A stretch of 64,000 nt of DNA from Sphingomonas sanxanigenens DSM 19645 = NX02 (GCF_000512205.2 NZ_CP006644.1:5849501-5913500), one strand, 5' to 3'; numbered from the stretch's first letter, positions 46,807 to 56,356 are shown. Translations and numbers: made by a program. Notes: generated from the sequence alone by a model not told the origin.

Positions 46807-48709
46807 GTTCTTCTCCAAGACTCTTCGTTTCATACGTGAAGGGAAGCTCCTTCATCGCATATTCGTCGATATTCATTTCCCACTCGGACGCGCCGTCATC
46901 CGCGATCGACGTGCGGGTGAAGCCCAGCTTGCCGAAATGCTCGGCGACCATGCCGTTCTTCGCGGTCGGGATGTAGCGGCCGATCAGGCGCTTGACGCCG
47001 GCGGCGCGCGCGCCCTCGATGATCGCCTGCAGCGTTGCTTCCTCCATGCGGCGGCCAAGCACACGGCAGCTCATCAGCCAGGTGTCGCATGCCCAGGCAT
47101 CGTTGCCCTCGGGGCGCATCACGACCACGGCGATCATGCCATTGTCGCCGAACTTGTCGGCGAGGCGGATCTGAAGCGTGAACACGTCCGGATCGCCCTC
47201 CAGCGCGCCGATCTCGGCCTCGGTGTAGCGCCGGGTGGTGAGGTTGAACTGGTTGGACTTGTTCACGAGCTGCGCGATGCGCGCGCGGCCATTCTCGTCG
47301 AACGGCCGCATCGAGGTGACCATCTCGAGCGATTCGAGATATTCGTCGAGGCTGCCGAGCTTCTGCGCGGCCTGCGCGCGGACGGCGTTGGCGCGATACT
47401 GTTCGGCACGCTGCGCATCGTCGGCGGTGAGGCCGACCGTTTCGAACCAGCCCGAATGCGCGACCGCCAGCGGATAATGCGCCGGATCCTCGCCGACCTC
47501 GGGCACCGCGACCTCGGGCAGCATCTGGCGCACGCGGGCGCGCTCTGCGGGATTGTCGTCGAGGAACAGCAGCGCATCGGTGCCGATGTTCAAGGTCTGC
47601 GCGATCGTCTTGAGGTTTGTCGCCTTGTCGGTCCAGTTGGCGACGAACACCGCGATGTCGTCACGCTTGAGCGCCATTTCCTCGTGGCTCTCGAACGGCA
47701 GCAGCGCGTTCACTTCCTCGTTCTTCGAGCAGACCGCGAGCACGATGCCGCGGCGCTTGAGATCGAGCGCATAGTGCTGGATCGCGAGGAAAGCTTCGCC
47801 TTCGGTCGAGCCCTGGCCGATGCGAATGCCCTCGACGCCGTCGTCACCGATGATGCCGCCCCAGCAGGTGTTGTCGAGGTCGAGCACCAGGCACTTGCGC
47901 GTCTTGCCCCGGATCGCGCCGAGCAGGCGCGCGACATGATCGGCATAGAGCGGCGTCAGGTCGAGCGCGAAGGGCAGCTTCGCCATGTACCATTGCGAGC
48001 GATCGGACCACACCGACTTGCCGACGAGACCGGCGATACGATCGACGTCCAGCACGACCGCGTTGAGGTCCGATGCGATCGTTTCGATCTCGCGGTTGAG
48101 CTTGCGCAGCATCGCGAGCAGCGAGCCGCCGGCGCGCGCGTCGAAATGGCCGGCCCAGGGATCGGCGGGCTCGACGAAATTCTGGATGATCACCGCGGCG
48201 CCGAGGCGCGAGACGATGCCTTCCGCCAGCCAGCGGATCTGCTTGGCGGCCGAATCGACGATGCCGTCCTGCGCCGCGATGTCGGACTTGGTGAGGCCGA
48301 GGGAAATCGCGTCGAGGCTGAGCAGCACGACGTCCGGCGCGAAATTGTGGAGGCCGGTGCCGTCGGCGTAAATCTCCTGCGCGGTCTGGCCATAGTCGCC
48401 GACATAGATGTCGGCGAGCACGCCGTGGCGCGGCGCCGACGCGCGGATTGCAGGCACCGAATAGCTGGTGGTCGAGCTGCTGAGCACGGCAAGCTTGAGC
48501 GCGCTGAGCGGCGCCGGCTCGATCGTCTCGCGCTTCGCCTCGATCAGCTTGGAGAGCTTGAGCGCGCTGTCGAGATCCAGCGCCTGCGTCGCGAAGTCGC
48601 GCAGGATTGCGCCACTGATCGACGGCAGCGCGCGCGCCGCCTTGATGCTTGCCGAAAAGTCGGCTGCCTTGGCCGGAAGCCACGGCAGGCGCGCAACGTC
48701 ATAGGTCAT
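46787..48709 (-). CDS. FkbH-like HAD-IIIC/GNAT protein, predicted glyceryl-ACP synthase
   Basis: 640 residues in three parts. An N-terminal FkbH-associated SGNH-like region (about 70-260, LAVLSSSTTSYSVPAI to NAVVLDVDRIAG), a HAD-IIIC phosphatase domain with catalytic Asp277 and Asp279 in KCLVLDLDNTCWGGIIG, VCSKNEE and LLFLDDNPAERARV, and a C-terminal GNAT-like domain (about 440-620, MRPFDENGRARIAQLVNKSNQFNLTTRRY). FkbH proteins take glycerate from 1,3-bisphosphoglycerate and load it on an ACP. Cys282 replaces the Leu more usual after DNT. The ACP gene overlaps its 3' end by 20 bases. An exact acyl product here is inferred, not shown. Confidence 0.9.
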   Translation of the reverse strand: MTYDVARLPWLPAKAADFSASIKAARALPSISGAILRDFATQALDLDSALKLSKLIEAKRETIEPAPLSALKLAVLSSSTTSYSVPAIRASAPRHGVLADIYVGDYGQTAQEIYADGTGLHNFAPDVVLLSLDAISLGLTKSDIAAQDGIVDSAAKQIRWLAEGIVSRLGAAVIIQNFVEPADPWAGHFDARAGGSLLAMLRKLNREIETIASDLNAVVLDVDRIAGLVGKSVWSDRSQWYMAKLPFALDLTPLYADHVARLLGAIRGKTRKCLVLDLDNTCWGGIIGDDGVEGIRIGQGSTEGEAFLAIQHYALDLKRRGIVLAVCSKNEEVNALLPFESHEEMALKRDDIAVFVANWTDKATNLKTIAQTLNIGTDALLFLDDNPAERARVRQMLPEVAVPEVGEDPAHYPLAVAHSGWFETVGLTADDAQRAEQYRANAVRAQAAQKLGSLDEYLESLEMVTSMRPFDENGRARIAQLVNKSNQFNLTTRRYTEAEIGALEGDPDVFTLQIRLADKFGDNGMIAVVVMRPEGNDAWACDTWLMSCRVLGRRMEEATLQAIIEGARAAGVKRLIGRYIPTAKNGMVAEHFGKLGFTRTSIADDGASEWEMNIDEYAMKELPFTYETKSLGEEHVRIDA

Positions 48710-48820
48710 GACGACCCCCCTCGTGCTCAGACATGATCACTCCACCAGCCGAAAAATAGGTTGGCATTTCGATCGACCGCTTTTTCGCTGCAATGCGGCA
48801 AAATGTCCAGCATCATCGGT

Positions 48821-49747
48821 TTAGCGCGCACCCAGCATCGGCGCGATCAGCGCCAGTGTGGCATCCGCCATGCTGCGCGCGCCGGCATCGTTGAAGTGGC
48901 AGTCGTCGTGGCGGAAGCGGCGGCCGAAGCGGTCGGTATCCGGCCCCAGAACGATGCGGGGGTTCGCCGCGGCCACCGCCGTCTGCGCCGCGAGCAGCGG
49001 CTGGTTGCTCGTTCTGCGACGCGCGCCGGTGCACAGCGAGGCGCGGTAGAGGACGAGCTTGGCGGCCGGCTTCAGCGCGAAGCTGGTCAGCACCGTGTCG
49101 GTGACCTGCTTGATCTCCGGCTGGATCTCGGCCTGGCTGGTGGTGAACCAGGCGTCGGTCTCGCCCTGGTGCCACAGCACGATGTCGGCGGGGCCAAGCT
49201 GCTTGGCGGCATCGGCGACGCGCCGGCGCAGGTTCGCCATGTAGGGCGAACGCTTGTCGGTCCAGTCGCTGAACTGCGATCCGCCGATCGCGCCGTTGAC
49301 GAACACCACCGGCCGGCCGGTGCGTGCGGCGAGCGCCGGGCCCAGCCGCGACCAAACGCTGCCGCGCGTGCCGGTTGTGCCCAGCAGCGGGTCGCGCAGC
49401 GCGAAGCAGTGGCCGTCGAAGAACATGAAGACGGGTGCTGCCGGATCGGCATCGAACGGCGTCGAGATCGCATTGGAGGCATTGGACTGGCCGCCCGTCA
49501 CCACCACCAGCGCGTTGGCGGGGCAGGCGCGCCGGATCTGGTCCGTCAGGTCGGCATTGGACTTCGACCAGCCCTTCGACATGCCGAGTGCGGTGCGCAC
49601 CTGCGTCTTTGCCGCGATCAGCGTGCCTGCGGGAAAGTCGCCATAAGGATCCGATTCGATGCCGTAGACGGTGCCCGCCAGAAACGCGCCGGCGATCGCC
49701 GCGATGGCGACGGTGCCGGCGATCACCCGGCGAATCAACGGTTTCAT
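48821..49747 (-). CDS. Membrane-anchored SGNH/sialate O-acetylesterase-like protein
   Basis: 308 residues. An N-terminal anchor or signal (about residues 7-28), then a SASA-type SGNH hydrolase domain: VVTGGQSNASNA with Ser88, GAIGGSQFSDW, VLWHQGETDAWF and the late DDCHFNDAG with Asp281 and His284. It probably removes or transfers acetyl groups on a periplasmic polysaccharide. Its start overlaps the stop of the acyltransferase-3 gene by four bases, so acetyltransferase and esterase are made together. Confidence 0.85.
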   Translation of the reverse strand: MKPLIRRVIAGTVAIAAIAGAFLAGTVYGIESDPYGDFPAGTLIAAKTQVRTALGMSKGWSKSNADLTDQIRRACPANALVVVTGGQSNASNAISTPFDADPAAPVFMFFDGHCFALRDPLLGTTGTRGSVWSRLGPALAARTGRPVVFVNGAIGGSQFSDWTDKRSPYMANLRRRVADAAKQLGPADIVLWHQGETDAWFTTSQAEIQPEIKQVTDTVLTSFALKPAAKLVLYRASLCTGARRRTSNQPLLAAQTAVAAANPRIVLGPDTDRFGRRFRHDDCHFNDAGARSMADATLALIAPMLGAR

Positions 49748-50862
49748 CGGGGATTGGTCTCCATCGCCGCTTCGGCGGGCTGGGCATGTTCGGTGGGATC
49801 GGCAGGCTTGGGATCGCGATAGATCCGGTTGCCGTAGATCAGTTCGTAGGGCCCCACCTCGACCAGCTTGTGGATCACCCATGACACGCCGAGCGCGATC
49901 GCGATCGTCGCGACGAGGTAGGGCAGCAGCGTGATCTGCCAGGGATAATTGCCGACCCCAACGCGGCGCAGCAGTTCACGCATCGCGATATAGACATAGG
50001 GGTGGGCGAGGTAGAGCGTGTAGCTGATCGTGCCGACGAAGCGGACCGGCGCCGTGCACAGCAGCCGGGAGAGTGCACCCTGTCCGAACAGCACCGCCTG
50101 TACGAAGATGAGGGTCGCCACGACGAGCGCGACCGCGGGCAGCACCATCCCCGGCATTTCGAGATAGGTGTTGGTCGGGAAGTCCATCGTGCCCGCGATG
50201 GCGACGATCACGACGAGCGCGGCGAGCGCCATCGCGGTCGCCGGCCCAGCGGCGATCACCGGGCGCAGCCGCTGCTGCAGGAAATAAAGCAGCGCGCCGC
50301 CGACGAAATAGATGGTGATGTCGTAGGCGGCGAGCATGTAGCCCGCGAGCGTCATGAACGCGATCGCGCCCACCACTCGCCAGGGGCTCGTGCTGCGCAG
50401 CAGGAACCACAGCAGACCGTAGGTCGCGATATAGTACCAGACCTCGTATGTGATCGACCAGGCGTTGGGGGTCAGCGCCGGCGTGCCCGCGAAAAGGTCG
50501 AGAAAGGTCAGGTTGAGCAGCAGCTTGCCGACGCCCAGCTTCACCGGCTCGTAGCGCGTGACGAGGTTCAGGACGAAGTAGAGCAATGTGAACAGCGCGA
50601 ACACGGGATAGAGCCGCCAGAAACGCCGGCCGGCGAATTCGCGCGGCGAATAGCGCAGGCAGCTGGAGGTGATCACATAGCCGCTGATGACGAAGAACAG
50701 TTCGACGCCATAGGTGCCCAGATAAGCGACGTGATGAACGATGCGTGCGAGCACCGCGTCATCATGGTAGAAATGGTCCCAGAAACCGAAGCTGATGTGC
50801 GCGATGAGCACCATCACCGATGCCACGCCACGCAGCCCGTGAAGTGATTGGCTGAACTTCAC
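49744..50862 (-). CDS. Acyltransferase-3 family membrane O-acyltransferase
   Basis: 372 residues, about ten membrane spans. The start HGLRGVASVMVLIAHIS carries the essential His of the family, and ELFFVISGYVITSS and RFWRLYPVF with its Arg follow. TISYTLYLAHPYVYIAM near the end is also conserved. Such proteins acetylate extracellular polysaccharides or lipids. The GTG at 50862 (VKFSQSLHG) has GGGGAG five bases upstream and is preferred to an ATG 21 bases earlier that has no ribosome site. It is divergent from the flippase gene. Confidence 0.9.
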   Translation of the reverse strand: MKFSQSLHGLRGVASVMVLIAHISFGFWDHFYHDDAVLARIVHHVAYLGTYGVELFFVISGYVITSSCLRYSPREFAGRRFWRLYPVFALFTLLYFVLNLVTRYEPVKLGVGKLLLNLTFLDLFAGTPALTPNAWSITYEVWYYIATYGLLWFLLRSTSPWRVVGAIAFMTLAGYMLAAYDITIYFVGGALLYFLQQRLRPVIAAGPATAMALAALVVIVAIAGTMDFPTNTYLEMPGMVLPAVALVVATLIFVQAVLFGQGALSRLLCTAPVRFVGTISYTLYLAHPYVYIAMRELLRRVGVGNYPWQITLLPYLVATIAIALGVSWVIHKLVEVGPYELIYGNRIYRDPKPADPTEHAQPAEAAMETNPR

Positions 50863-51069
50863 GCAATCTCCCCGTTCCGCCATATTGCAACGCAGCAGCG
50901 CCGTGCGACCGTTACCAGATTGACCGCCCGAAGCCATCGCCAATTTTTGCATTCTCGCGGCGCCCGATAGCGCCGTCGCTGGCTGCAGCACGGTTGCAGT
51001 TGACGGTGGCTGCGCTATGGCGATCGATGCTGCTGCGGTGCAGCGTGTTCAAGGGATGAACCCGGCGCA

Positions 51070-52518
51070 ATGCTGTTCGGAGCGAAATTTCGGTCGGCCG
51101 CGATTCTGGCGATGGGCCGCGTCACCGACATCGTCTTTCCGTTGCTCCGCGCCTTCTTGCTTGCCCGGCTGTTGCCACAGGATCAGTTCGGCCTCGCGAT
51201 CACGCTGTCGGTGATGGCGGCGCTCGTCGAACTTTCGACGGACATCGGGCTCGATCGCTATGCGGTGGTCAATGCGGATCGCGAATCGGCCGTGAGGCGC
51301 GGCACGATGCATTCGCTGAGCGTGCTCCGCGGCGCGCTGATCGGGCTGCTGCTGGCGGTCACCGGGCCGCTGGCCGGCTGGGCGTTCGATTCGCCGCAGG
51401 CCTGGTGGGCCTTCTCGATGCTCGGCGTCGCCAGCTTCATCCGCGGCTTCATGCATCTCGGCGTGAAGGAAGCGATGCGCGACTTCCGCTTCTGGCCCGA
51501 AGGCGTGACGCTCGCCTCGGCGCAGATCTCGTGGACCGCGATCTCGGTCGGCCTCGCCTGGTATCTCAACGATTATCGCTGCATGCTGTTCGGCATCCTC
51601 GGCGCGCAGCTGATCTTCGTCGCCGTCTCGCACCTCGTGTCGCGCAGCGACTGGTCGCTGCGCTGGTCGCCCGAGGACGCCACGACCATCCTCCGGTTCA
51701 GCCTGCCGCTGGTGCCCAACGGCATGAGCCTGGCGCTGCGCCACATGGCCGACCGACTGATCGTCGGCGCGTTCATGAGCCTGACCGCGGCGGCCGTCTA
51801 CAACGTCAACATGATGATCGCGCTGACCCCGCGCAACATCATCCAGAGCTTCGTGACCAGCGTGACCCTGCCGCTGTTCGCGCAGCATGAGAGCGGCGAA
51901 AGGCGCATCGCCGGCCTTTATCCGGTGTGGGCGCTGGCGCTGGCGGTGACCGGCGCGGTCTATGGCGCGGGGGTGATCTGCCTGGCCGAGCCGATCGTCG
52001 GACTGATCTTCGGCCCCAAATTCGCGATCGACCAGATCTTCATGACGCTGACCGGCATCATGGTGGCGATCAAGATCATCTACGGCCTGCCGGTGCCGCC
52101 GTCGCTCGCGGTGGGCGACACCAAGTTCATCCTGTTCGGTACGGTGGCGGCGCTCGGCAGCCCGCTGTTCGGCGTCGTTTCGGCAAGCATCACGCCCGAC
52201 CTCAACATCTTCGTCGCGGCGATGTGCCTTGGCGAGTTCCTCGGGCTCGTCTCGGTCGCGTGGCGCTGCACCAATCGCTACGGCTTCAAGGTGTGGGACG
52301 TGTGGCTCGCGGTTCTGGTGCCTGTGGCGATGCTCGCCACGCTCGGCACCGTGCTTTACGAAACCGCGCCCGGGCTCATCATGCGCATCGTCAGCTTCGC
52401 GGTGTTCGCCGGCCTGTGCGGCGGCGCGGTTGCGTTGGCGGCGGTGCGCAGCGGCATCGATCTGAAGATGCTGTTGCGCCGCAAGCAGCGCCCCGCAAAG
52501 CCGCAACCGGCCGAATGA
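51070..52518 (+). CDS. Wzx-type polysaccharide flippase
   Basis: 482 residues, about 14 membrane spans. The MATE/MOP-superfamily layout is seen: an opening LRAFLLARLLPQDQFGLAIT, the second-half repeat RFSLPLVPNGMSLALRHMADRLIVGAFMS, and charged loops between helices. It should translocate undecaprenyl-linked repeat units or related lipid-linked sugars. No Wzy polymerase is adjacent. Its stop overlaps the start of the endo/exonuclease/phosphatase gene (ATGA). Confidence 0.88.
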   Translation: MLFGAKFRSAAILAMGRVTDIVFPLLRAFLLARLLPQDQFGLAITLSVMAALVELSTDIGLDRYAVVNADRESAVRRGTMHSLSVLRGALIGLLLAVTGPLAGWAFDSPQAWWAFSMLGVASFIRGFMHLGVKEAMRDFRFWPEGVTLASAQISWTAISVGLAWYLNDYRCMLFGILGAQLIFVAVSHLVSRSDWSLRWSPEDATTILRFSLPLVPNGMSLALRHMADRLIVGAFMSLTAAAVYNVNMMIALTPRNIIQSFVTSVTLPLFAQHESGERRIAGLYPVWALALAVTGAVYGAGVICLAEPIVGLIFGPKFAIDQIFMTLTGIMVAIKIIYGLPVPPSLAVGDTKFILFGTVAALGSPLFGVVSASITPDLNIFVAAMCLGEFLGLVSVAWRCTNRYGFKVWDVWLAVLVPVAMLATLGTVLYETAPGLIMRIVSFAVFAGLCGGAVALAAVRSGIDLKMLLRRKQRPAKPQPAE

Positions 52519-53483
52519 GCCGGACACCGCATAGCGCGCGGCGGCGCCACGATCCGGCGTGGCGCCGTTTCAAGCCCGGCCTGGGCCATGCGGTCGCCGC
52601 CGGCGTGGCGCTGCTCTGGCTGTGGTATCTGCTCTACCTCGCCTTTGCGGACGGACTGCCGATGTTCGGGCTGGTCAATGCGGGCGGTTATGCGTGGGGC
52701 GTGGCGGCGCTGTTGCTCGGCGCTGTCGCCGCGGTTCGTCGCGGCTGGATCACGGCGGTCGCCGGACTGGTGCTGGGCGTCCTCATCCTGTCGCACATCT
52801 ATTGGCCGCTGCCGTCCGCCGGCAGCGCCGGGCAACGGATGCGGGTGGTGACAGCGTCGCTGAAGACGGCCAACCCGCTGGTGGAGCGGGCCGCGCGCCA
52901 TCTGGCGACGCTGGAACCCGACATCCTCGTCGTGCAGGAAGCGGCCGATCCGGCTGCGTTTCTCGCCACCTTCAGGGCGGTGCGGCCGGGCTGGTACGGC
53001 ACGATATTGCAGAACCGGCTGATCCTGTCGCGCTGGCCCGTCACGACGACGCGCGGCGACCGCGACATCTTCCGCGCGCGCGTGGACGCGCCCGGCGGCG
53101 CGTTCACCGTCTGGAACGTCCGCGCACCGAAGGACTATCGGGGCGTGATCGGCAACCGCCGCTATTTCCTCGATCTCGCGCAAGACATCGTCGCGACCGG
53201 CAGCGGCATCGCCGCGGGTGACTTCAACGCGACCCCGTGGAACGAGGGCTATGCCGCGATCGACCAGGTGATGGAGGAAGGCCTGCGCCGGTCGAGTTGG
53301 GCACCGGGCTTCACTTTCCCCGGCCCGGGACGCCGCAGCGGCATCGTCGGGCCGGTCATCGCCATCGACCATATCTTCGCCAGCGGCGAATTCACGCCGC
53401 TTGGCGGCCACGTCGCACCGGCCAGCGACGGGGCGGACCATCTGCCAGTGGTGGTCGATTACGCACTTCCGCAGCAGCGGTAA
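52515..53483 (+). CDS. Membrane-anchored endonuclease/exonuclease/phosphatase family protein
   Basis: 322 residues. Three membrane helices (about 22-45, 50-72 and 77-97) followed by an EEP domain. Catalytic motifs: VVTASLKTANP (the Asn), ILVVQEAADPA with the metal-binding Glu, GDFNATPW with Asp and Asn, and the late AIDHIFASGEF and DGADHLPVVVDY with the catalytic Asp-His. The domain faces the periplasm or cytoplasm depending on topology; the substrate may be a phosphodiester lipid or polymer rather than DNA. It is translationally coupled to the flippase, which suggests a part in polysaccharide export. The role is inference. Confidence 0.85.
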   Translation: MSRTPHSARRRHDPAWRRFKPGLGHAVAAGVALLWLWYLLYLAFADGLPMFGLVNAGGYAWGVAALLLGAVAAVRRGWITAVAGLVLGVLILSHIYWPLPSAGSAGQRMRVVTASLKTANPLVERAARHLATLEPDILVVQEAADPAAFLATFRAVRPGWYGTILQNRLILSRWPVTTTRGDRDIFRARVDAPGGAFTVWNVRAPKDYRGVIGNRRYFLDLAQDIVATGSGIAAGDFNATPWNEGYAAIDQVMEEGLRRSSWAPGFTFPGPGRRSGIVGPVIAIDHIFASGEFTPLGGHVAPASDGADHLPVVVDYALPQQR

Positions 53484-53494
53484 GCCGCGGAATG

Positions 53495-53519
53495 GCCTCT
53501 CCCGCCAAGCGGGAGAGGC
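53495..53519. terminator. Bidirectional hairpin between EEP gene and rfbA
   Basis: GCCTCTCCCGC-CAA-GCGGGAGAGGC is a perfect 11-base stem with a three-base loop in the 42-base gap between convergent stops. The CTCCCGC/GCGGGAG core is shared with the hairpins at 20733 and 9765. Confidence 0.7.
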
Positions 53520-53525
53520 TGATCG

Positions 53526-54392
53526 TCAGGCGTCGGCCAGCGCGAGCAGATATTTGCCGTAATTGGTCTTGGCGAACATCTGGCCGCGGCGGCGAAGCTG
53601 GTCGCGGTCGATGAAGCCGTTTTCGTAGGCGATCTCCTCCAGCGAGGCGATCTGGATGCCGGTGCGGTGTTGCAAGGTGCGCACGAACTCCGACGCTTCG
53701 ATCAGGCTGTCATGCGTGCCGGTATCGAGCCAGGCATAGCCGCGCGATAGACGCTCGACATAGAGCTCGCCCATTTCCATGTAGAAGCGGTTGAGATCGG
53801 TGATCTCATATTCGCCACGCGCGGAGGGCTTCACCTTCTCGGCCAGCTCGACGACGCGATTGTCGTAGAAATAGAGCCCGGTCACCGCGAAGTTCGACTT
53901 CGGTTCGGCGGGCTTTTCCTCGATGCTGATCGCGCGATTCTCGCCATCGAGCTCGACGACGCCATAAGCCCTGGCATCCTCGACCTGATAGGCGAACACG
54001 GTCGCGCCGCGTTCGCGCTGCGCGGCGGCGCGCAGCGCGTGGCTCATCCCCGCGCCGAAAAAGATGTTGTCGCCCAGCACCAGCGCGGCCGAATCGTCGC
54101 CGATGAAGTCGCGGCCGAGGATGAACGCCTGCGCGAGACCGTCCGGACTCGGCTGGACGACATAGCTCATCTGGAGGCCGAATTCGGATCCGTCGCCGAA
54201 CAGCCGCTTGTAATTGTCGATATATTCGGGCGACGAAATGATCAGGATCTCGCGGATGCCGGCGAGCATCAGCACCGACAGCGGATAATAGATCATCGGC
54301 TTGTCGTAGATCGGCAGCAACTGCTTGTTCACCGCCAGGGTCGCGGGGTGAAGCCGGGTGCCCGAACCGCCTGCGAGGATGATGCCCTTCAT
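53526..54392 (-). CDS. rfbA: Glucose-1-phosphate thymidylyltransferase
   Basis: 288 residues. The nucleotidyltransferase signature [21 protein letters not shown], the following [28 protein letters not shown] with the metal-binding Asp, and [13 protein letters not shown] are typical of RmlA. It makes dTDP-glucose, the first step to dTDP-L-rhamnose. The start overlaps the end of rfbD by four bases. Last gene of the leftward rfbCBDA set. Confidence 0.96.
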   Translation of the reverse strand: MKGIILAGGSGTRLHPATLAVNKQLLPIYDKPMIYYPLSVLMLAGIREILIISSPEYIDNYKRLFGDGSEFGLQMSYVVQPSPDGLAQAFILGRDFIGDDSAALVLGDNIFFGAGMSHALRAAAQRERGATVFAYQVEDARAYGVVELDGENRAISIEEKPAEPKSNFAVTGLYFYDNRVVELAEKVKPSARGEYEITDLNRFYMEMGELYVERLSRGYAWLDTGTHDSLIEASEFVRTLQHRTGIQIASLEEIAYENGFIDRDQLRRRGQMFAKTNYGKYLLALADA

Positions 54393-55282
54393 GCCGTCTT
54401 GATCTCCAGAAGTTCGCCGACGATCTCGTCCACCATCGCGCGCCACGGGCGCGGCTGGTGGGCGAAGGTCGCGATGAAGCTCGACGTGTCGAGCCGGGAA
54501 TTGGCGGGCCGGCGCGCCGGCGTGGGATAATCGTCGGTGCCGATCGCCGCGACTGCGGGTGCGGGCCCGCCGAACGGCTGCGCGGCGGCGAAAACCGCCT
54601 CGGCCAGCGCGTGCCAGCTGCCTTCGCCGGCGTTGACGAGATGATAGGTGCCCCAGGGCTCCTTGCCGTCCACGATCGCATCGAGCACGGCATAGATGCC
54701 ATCGGCGATGTCGGGCGCGCCGGTCGGGCAGCCGAACTGGTCTGCGACGACGCGAAGCTCCGGCCGCTCGGCGCCGACGCGCAGCATCGTCTTGATGAAA
54801 TTATTGCCGTGTGCGCTCACCACCCAGGCGGTGCGCAGCACGACATGCTGCGGGTTCGCCGTGCGCACCGCCAGTTCGCCGCCCAGCTTGGAGGCGCCGT
54901 AGACGCTCCGCGGCCCGGTCGGGTCGGCGGGGCGATAGGCGTGGTCGCCATCGCCCTCGAACACATAGTCGGTCGAGATCTGGATGATCGGGATGCCGGC
55001 CTTGCGCGTCTCGGCGGCGAAGATCGCCGGGGCGAGCGCGTTCAGCCGCCACGACGCCTCGACGTCGCTCTCGGCCTTGTCGACTGCGGTGTGCGCGGCG
55101 CAGTTGACCACCGCCGCCCAGGGGCGCGAGGCGACCGCGGCCGCGATTGCCGCGGCATCGGTGATGTCGAGTTCGTCGCGGTCGGTCGGCACCACCTCGT
55201 ACCGCGCCGGCGCGCGCCGCTGCAGCTCGGTGCCCACCTGGCCGTGGGCACCGGTGATGAGGATGGGGCGTGGGGCGGTCAT
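54389..55282 (-). CDS. rfbD: dTDP-4-dehydrorhamnose reductase
   Basis: 297 residues. Rossmann start [41 protein letters not shown] and the catalytic Tyr-Lys pair in [11 protein letters not shown]. It makes dTDP-L-rhamnose, the last step. Start is three bases from the rfbB stop and its stop overlaps the rfbA start. Confidence 0.95.
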   Translation of the reverse strand: MTAPRPILITGAHGQVGTELQRRAPARYEVVPTDRDELDITDAAAIAAAVASRPWAAVVNCAAHTAVDKAESDVEASWRLNALAPAIFAAETRKAGIPIIQISTDYVFEGDGDHAYRPADPTGPRSVYGASKLGGELAVRTANPQHVVLRTAWVVSAHGNNFIKTMLRVGAERPELRVVADQFGCPTGAPDIADGIYAVLDAIVDGKEPWGTYHLVNAGEGSWHALAEAVFAAAQPFGGPAPAVAAIGTDDYPTPARRPANSRLDTSSFIATFAHQPRPWRAMVDEIVGELLEIKTA

Positions 55283-55285
55283 CGC

Positions 55286-56356
55286 TTAGCCGACGCCGAG
55301 GCGTTCGCCGCGATAGGCACCCGACAGGATTTCCTGCCACCAGCCCTCATGCTGGAGATACCAGTCGATGGTCTTCTCGATGCCGCTCTCGAAGGTTTCG
55401 CGCGGCTGCCAGCCCAGCTCGGTCTTCAGCTTGGTCGCGTCGATCGCATAGCGGAAGTCGTGGCCGGGCCGGTCGGTGACGTAGCTGATCTGCTCAGCAT
55501 AGGATTTGCCGTCCTCGCGCGGACGCAGGCGGTCGAGCGTGGCACAGATCGTCTTGACGACGTCGATATTCTTCCGCTCGCTGTTGCCGCCGACCATGTA
55601 GCTCTCGCCGACCTTGCCGCGTTCGAACACCGCGCGCAGCGCCGCCGCATGATCGTCCACGAACAGCCAGTCGCGGACATTGGTGCCCTGGCCATAGACC
55701 GGCAGCGTCTCGCCCGCGAGGCATTTGATGATCATCAGCGGGATCAGCTTCTCGGGGAAGTGATAGGGCCCGTAATTGTTCGAGCAGTTGGTGATCACCA
55801 CCGGCAGGCCGTAGGTGTGGTGCCAGGCGCTCACCAGATGGTCGGACCCCGCCTTCGACGCCGAATAGGGCGAACGCGGATCATAGGGCGTCTCTTCTGT
55901 GAAATAGCCCTCGTCGCCCAGCGCGCCGAACACCTCGTCGGTGGAGATATGATGGAAGCGAAAGCGCGCCTGCGCCTCGGCATCCAGCCCGCGCCAATAG
56001 TCGAGCGCCGCCGACAACATGGTGAAGGTGCCGACGATGTTGGTCTGGATGAACGCCGCCGGGCCATCGATCGAGCGGTCGACATGCGACTCGGCGGCGA
56101 GGTGCGTGACGATGTCGGGCTTGAATTCGGCGAACAGCGCGCCGATCGCCTCCTGGTCGCAGATATCGGCCTGCGCGAAACGGTAGCGCGGGCTCTGATC
56201 GACCTCTGCCAGCGAACTGAGGTTGCCGGCATAGGTCAGCGCGTCGATATTGAGCACCTCGTGCGGCGTCTCGCGGATCAACTGGCGCACCAGCGCCGAT
56301 CCGATGAAGCCTGCGCCGCCGGTAACGAGTACGCGAAGAGGTTGGTTCAAGGTCAT
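55286..56356 (-). CDS. rfbB: dTDP-glucose 4,6-dehydratase
   Basis: 356 residues. [18 protein letters not shown] is the NAD motif, [12 protein letters not shown] and the catalytic triad with [11 protein letters not shown] and [12 protein letters not shown] follow. [20 protein letters not shown] is the family-specific stretch. It converts dTDP-glucose to the 4-keto-6-deoxy sugar. It lies 34 bases after rfbC. Confidence 0.96.
   Translation of the reverse strand: MTLNQPLRVLVTGGAGFIGSALVRQLIRETPHEVLNIDALTYAGNLSSLAEVDQSPRYRFAQADICDQEAIGALFAEFKPDIVTHLAAESHVDRSIDGPAAFIQTNIVGTFTMLSAALDYWRGLDAEAQARFRFHHISTDEVFGALGDEGYFTEETPYDPRSPYSASKAGSDHLVSAWHHTYGLPVVITNCSNNYGPYHFPEKLIPLMIIKCLAGETLPVYGQGTNVRDWLFVDDHAAALRAVFERGKVGESYMVGGNSERKNIDVVKTICATLDRLRPREDGKSYAEQISYVTDRPGHDFRYAIDATKLKTELGWQPRETFESGIEKTIDWYLQHEGWWQEILSGAYRGERLGVG

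Noticed and set aside
46310-48736. An 808-codon plus-strand frame over acp and fkbH
   Set aside because: It reads through opposite strands of two genes with recognised catalytic motifs and has no motif of its own.
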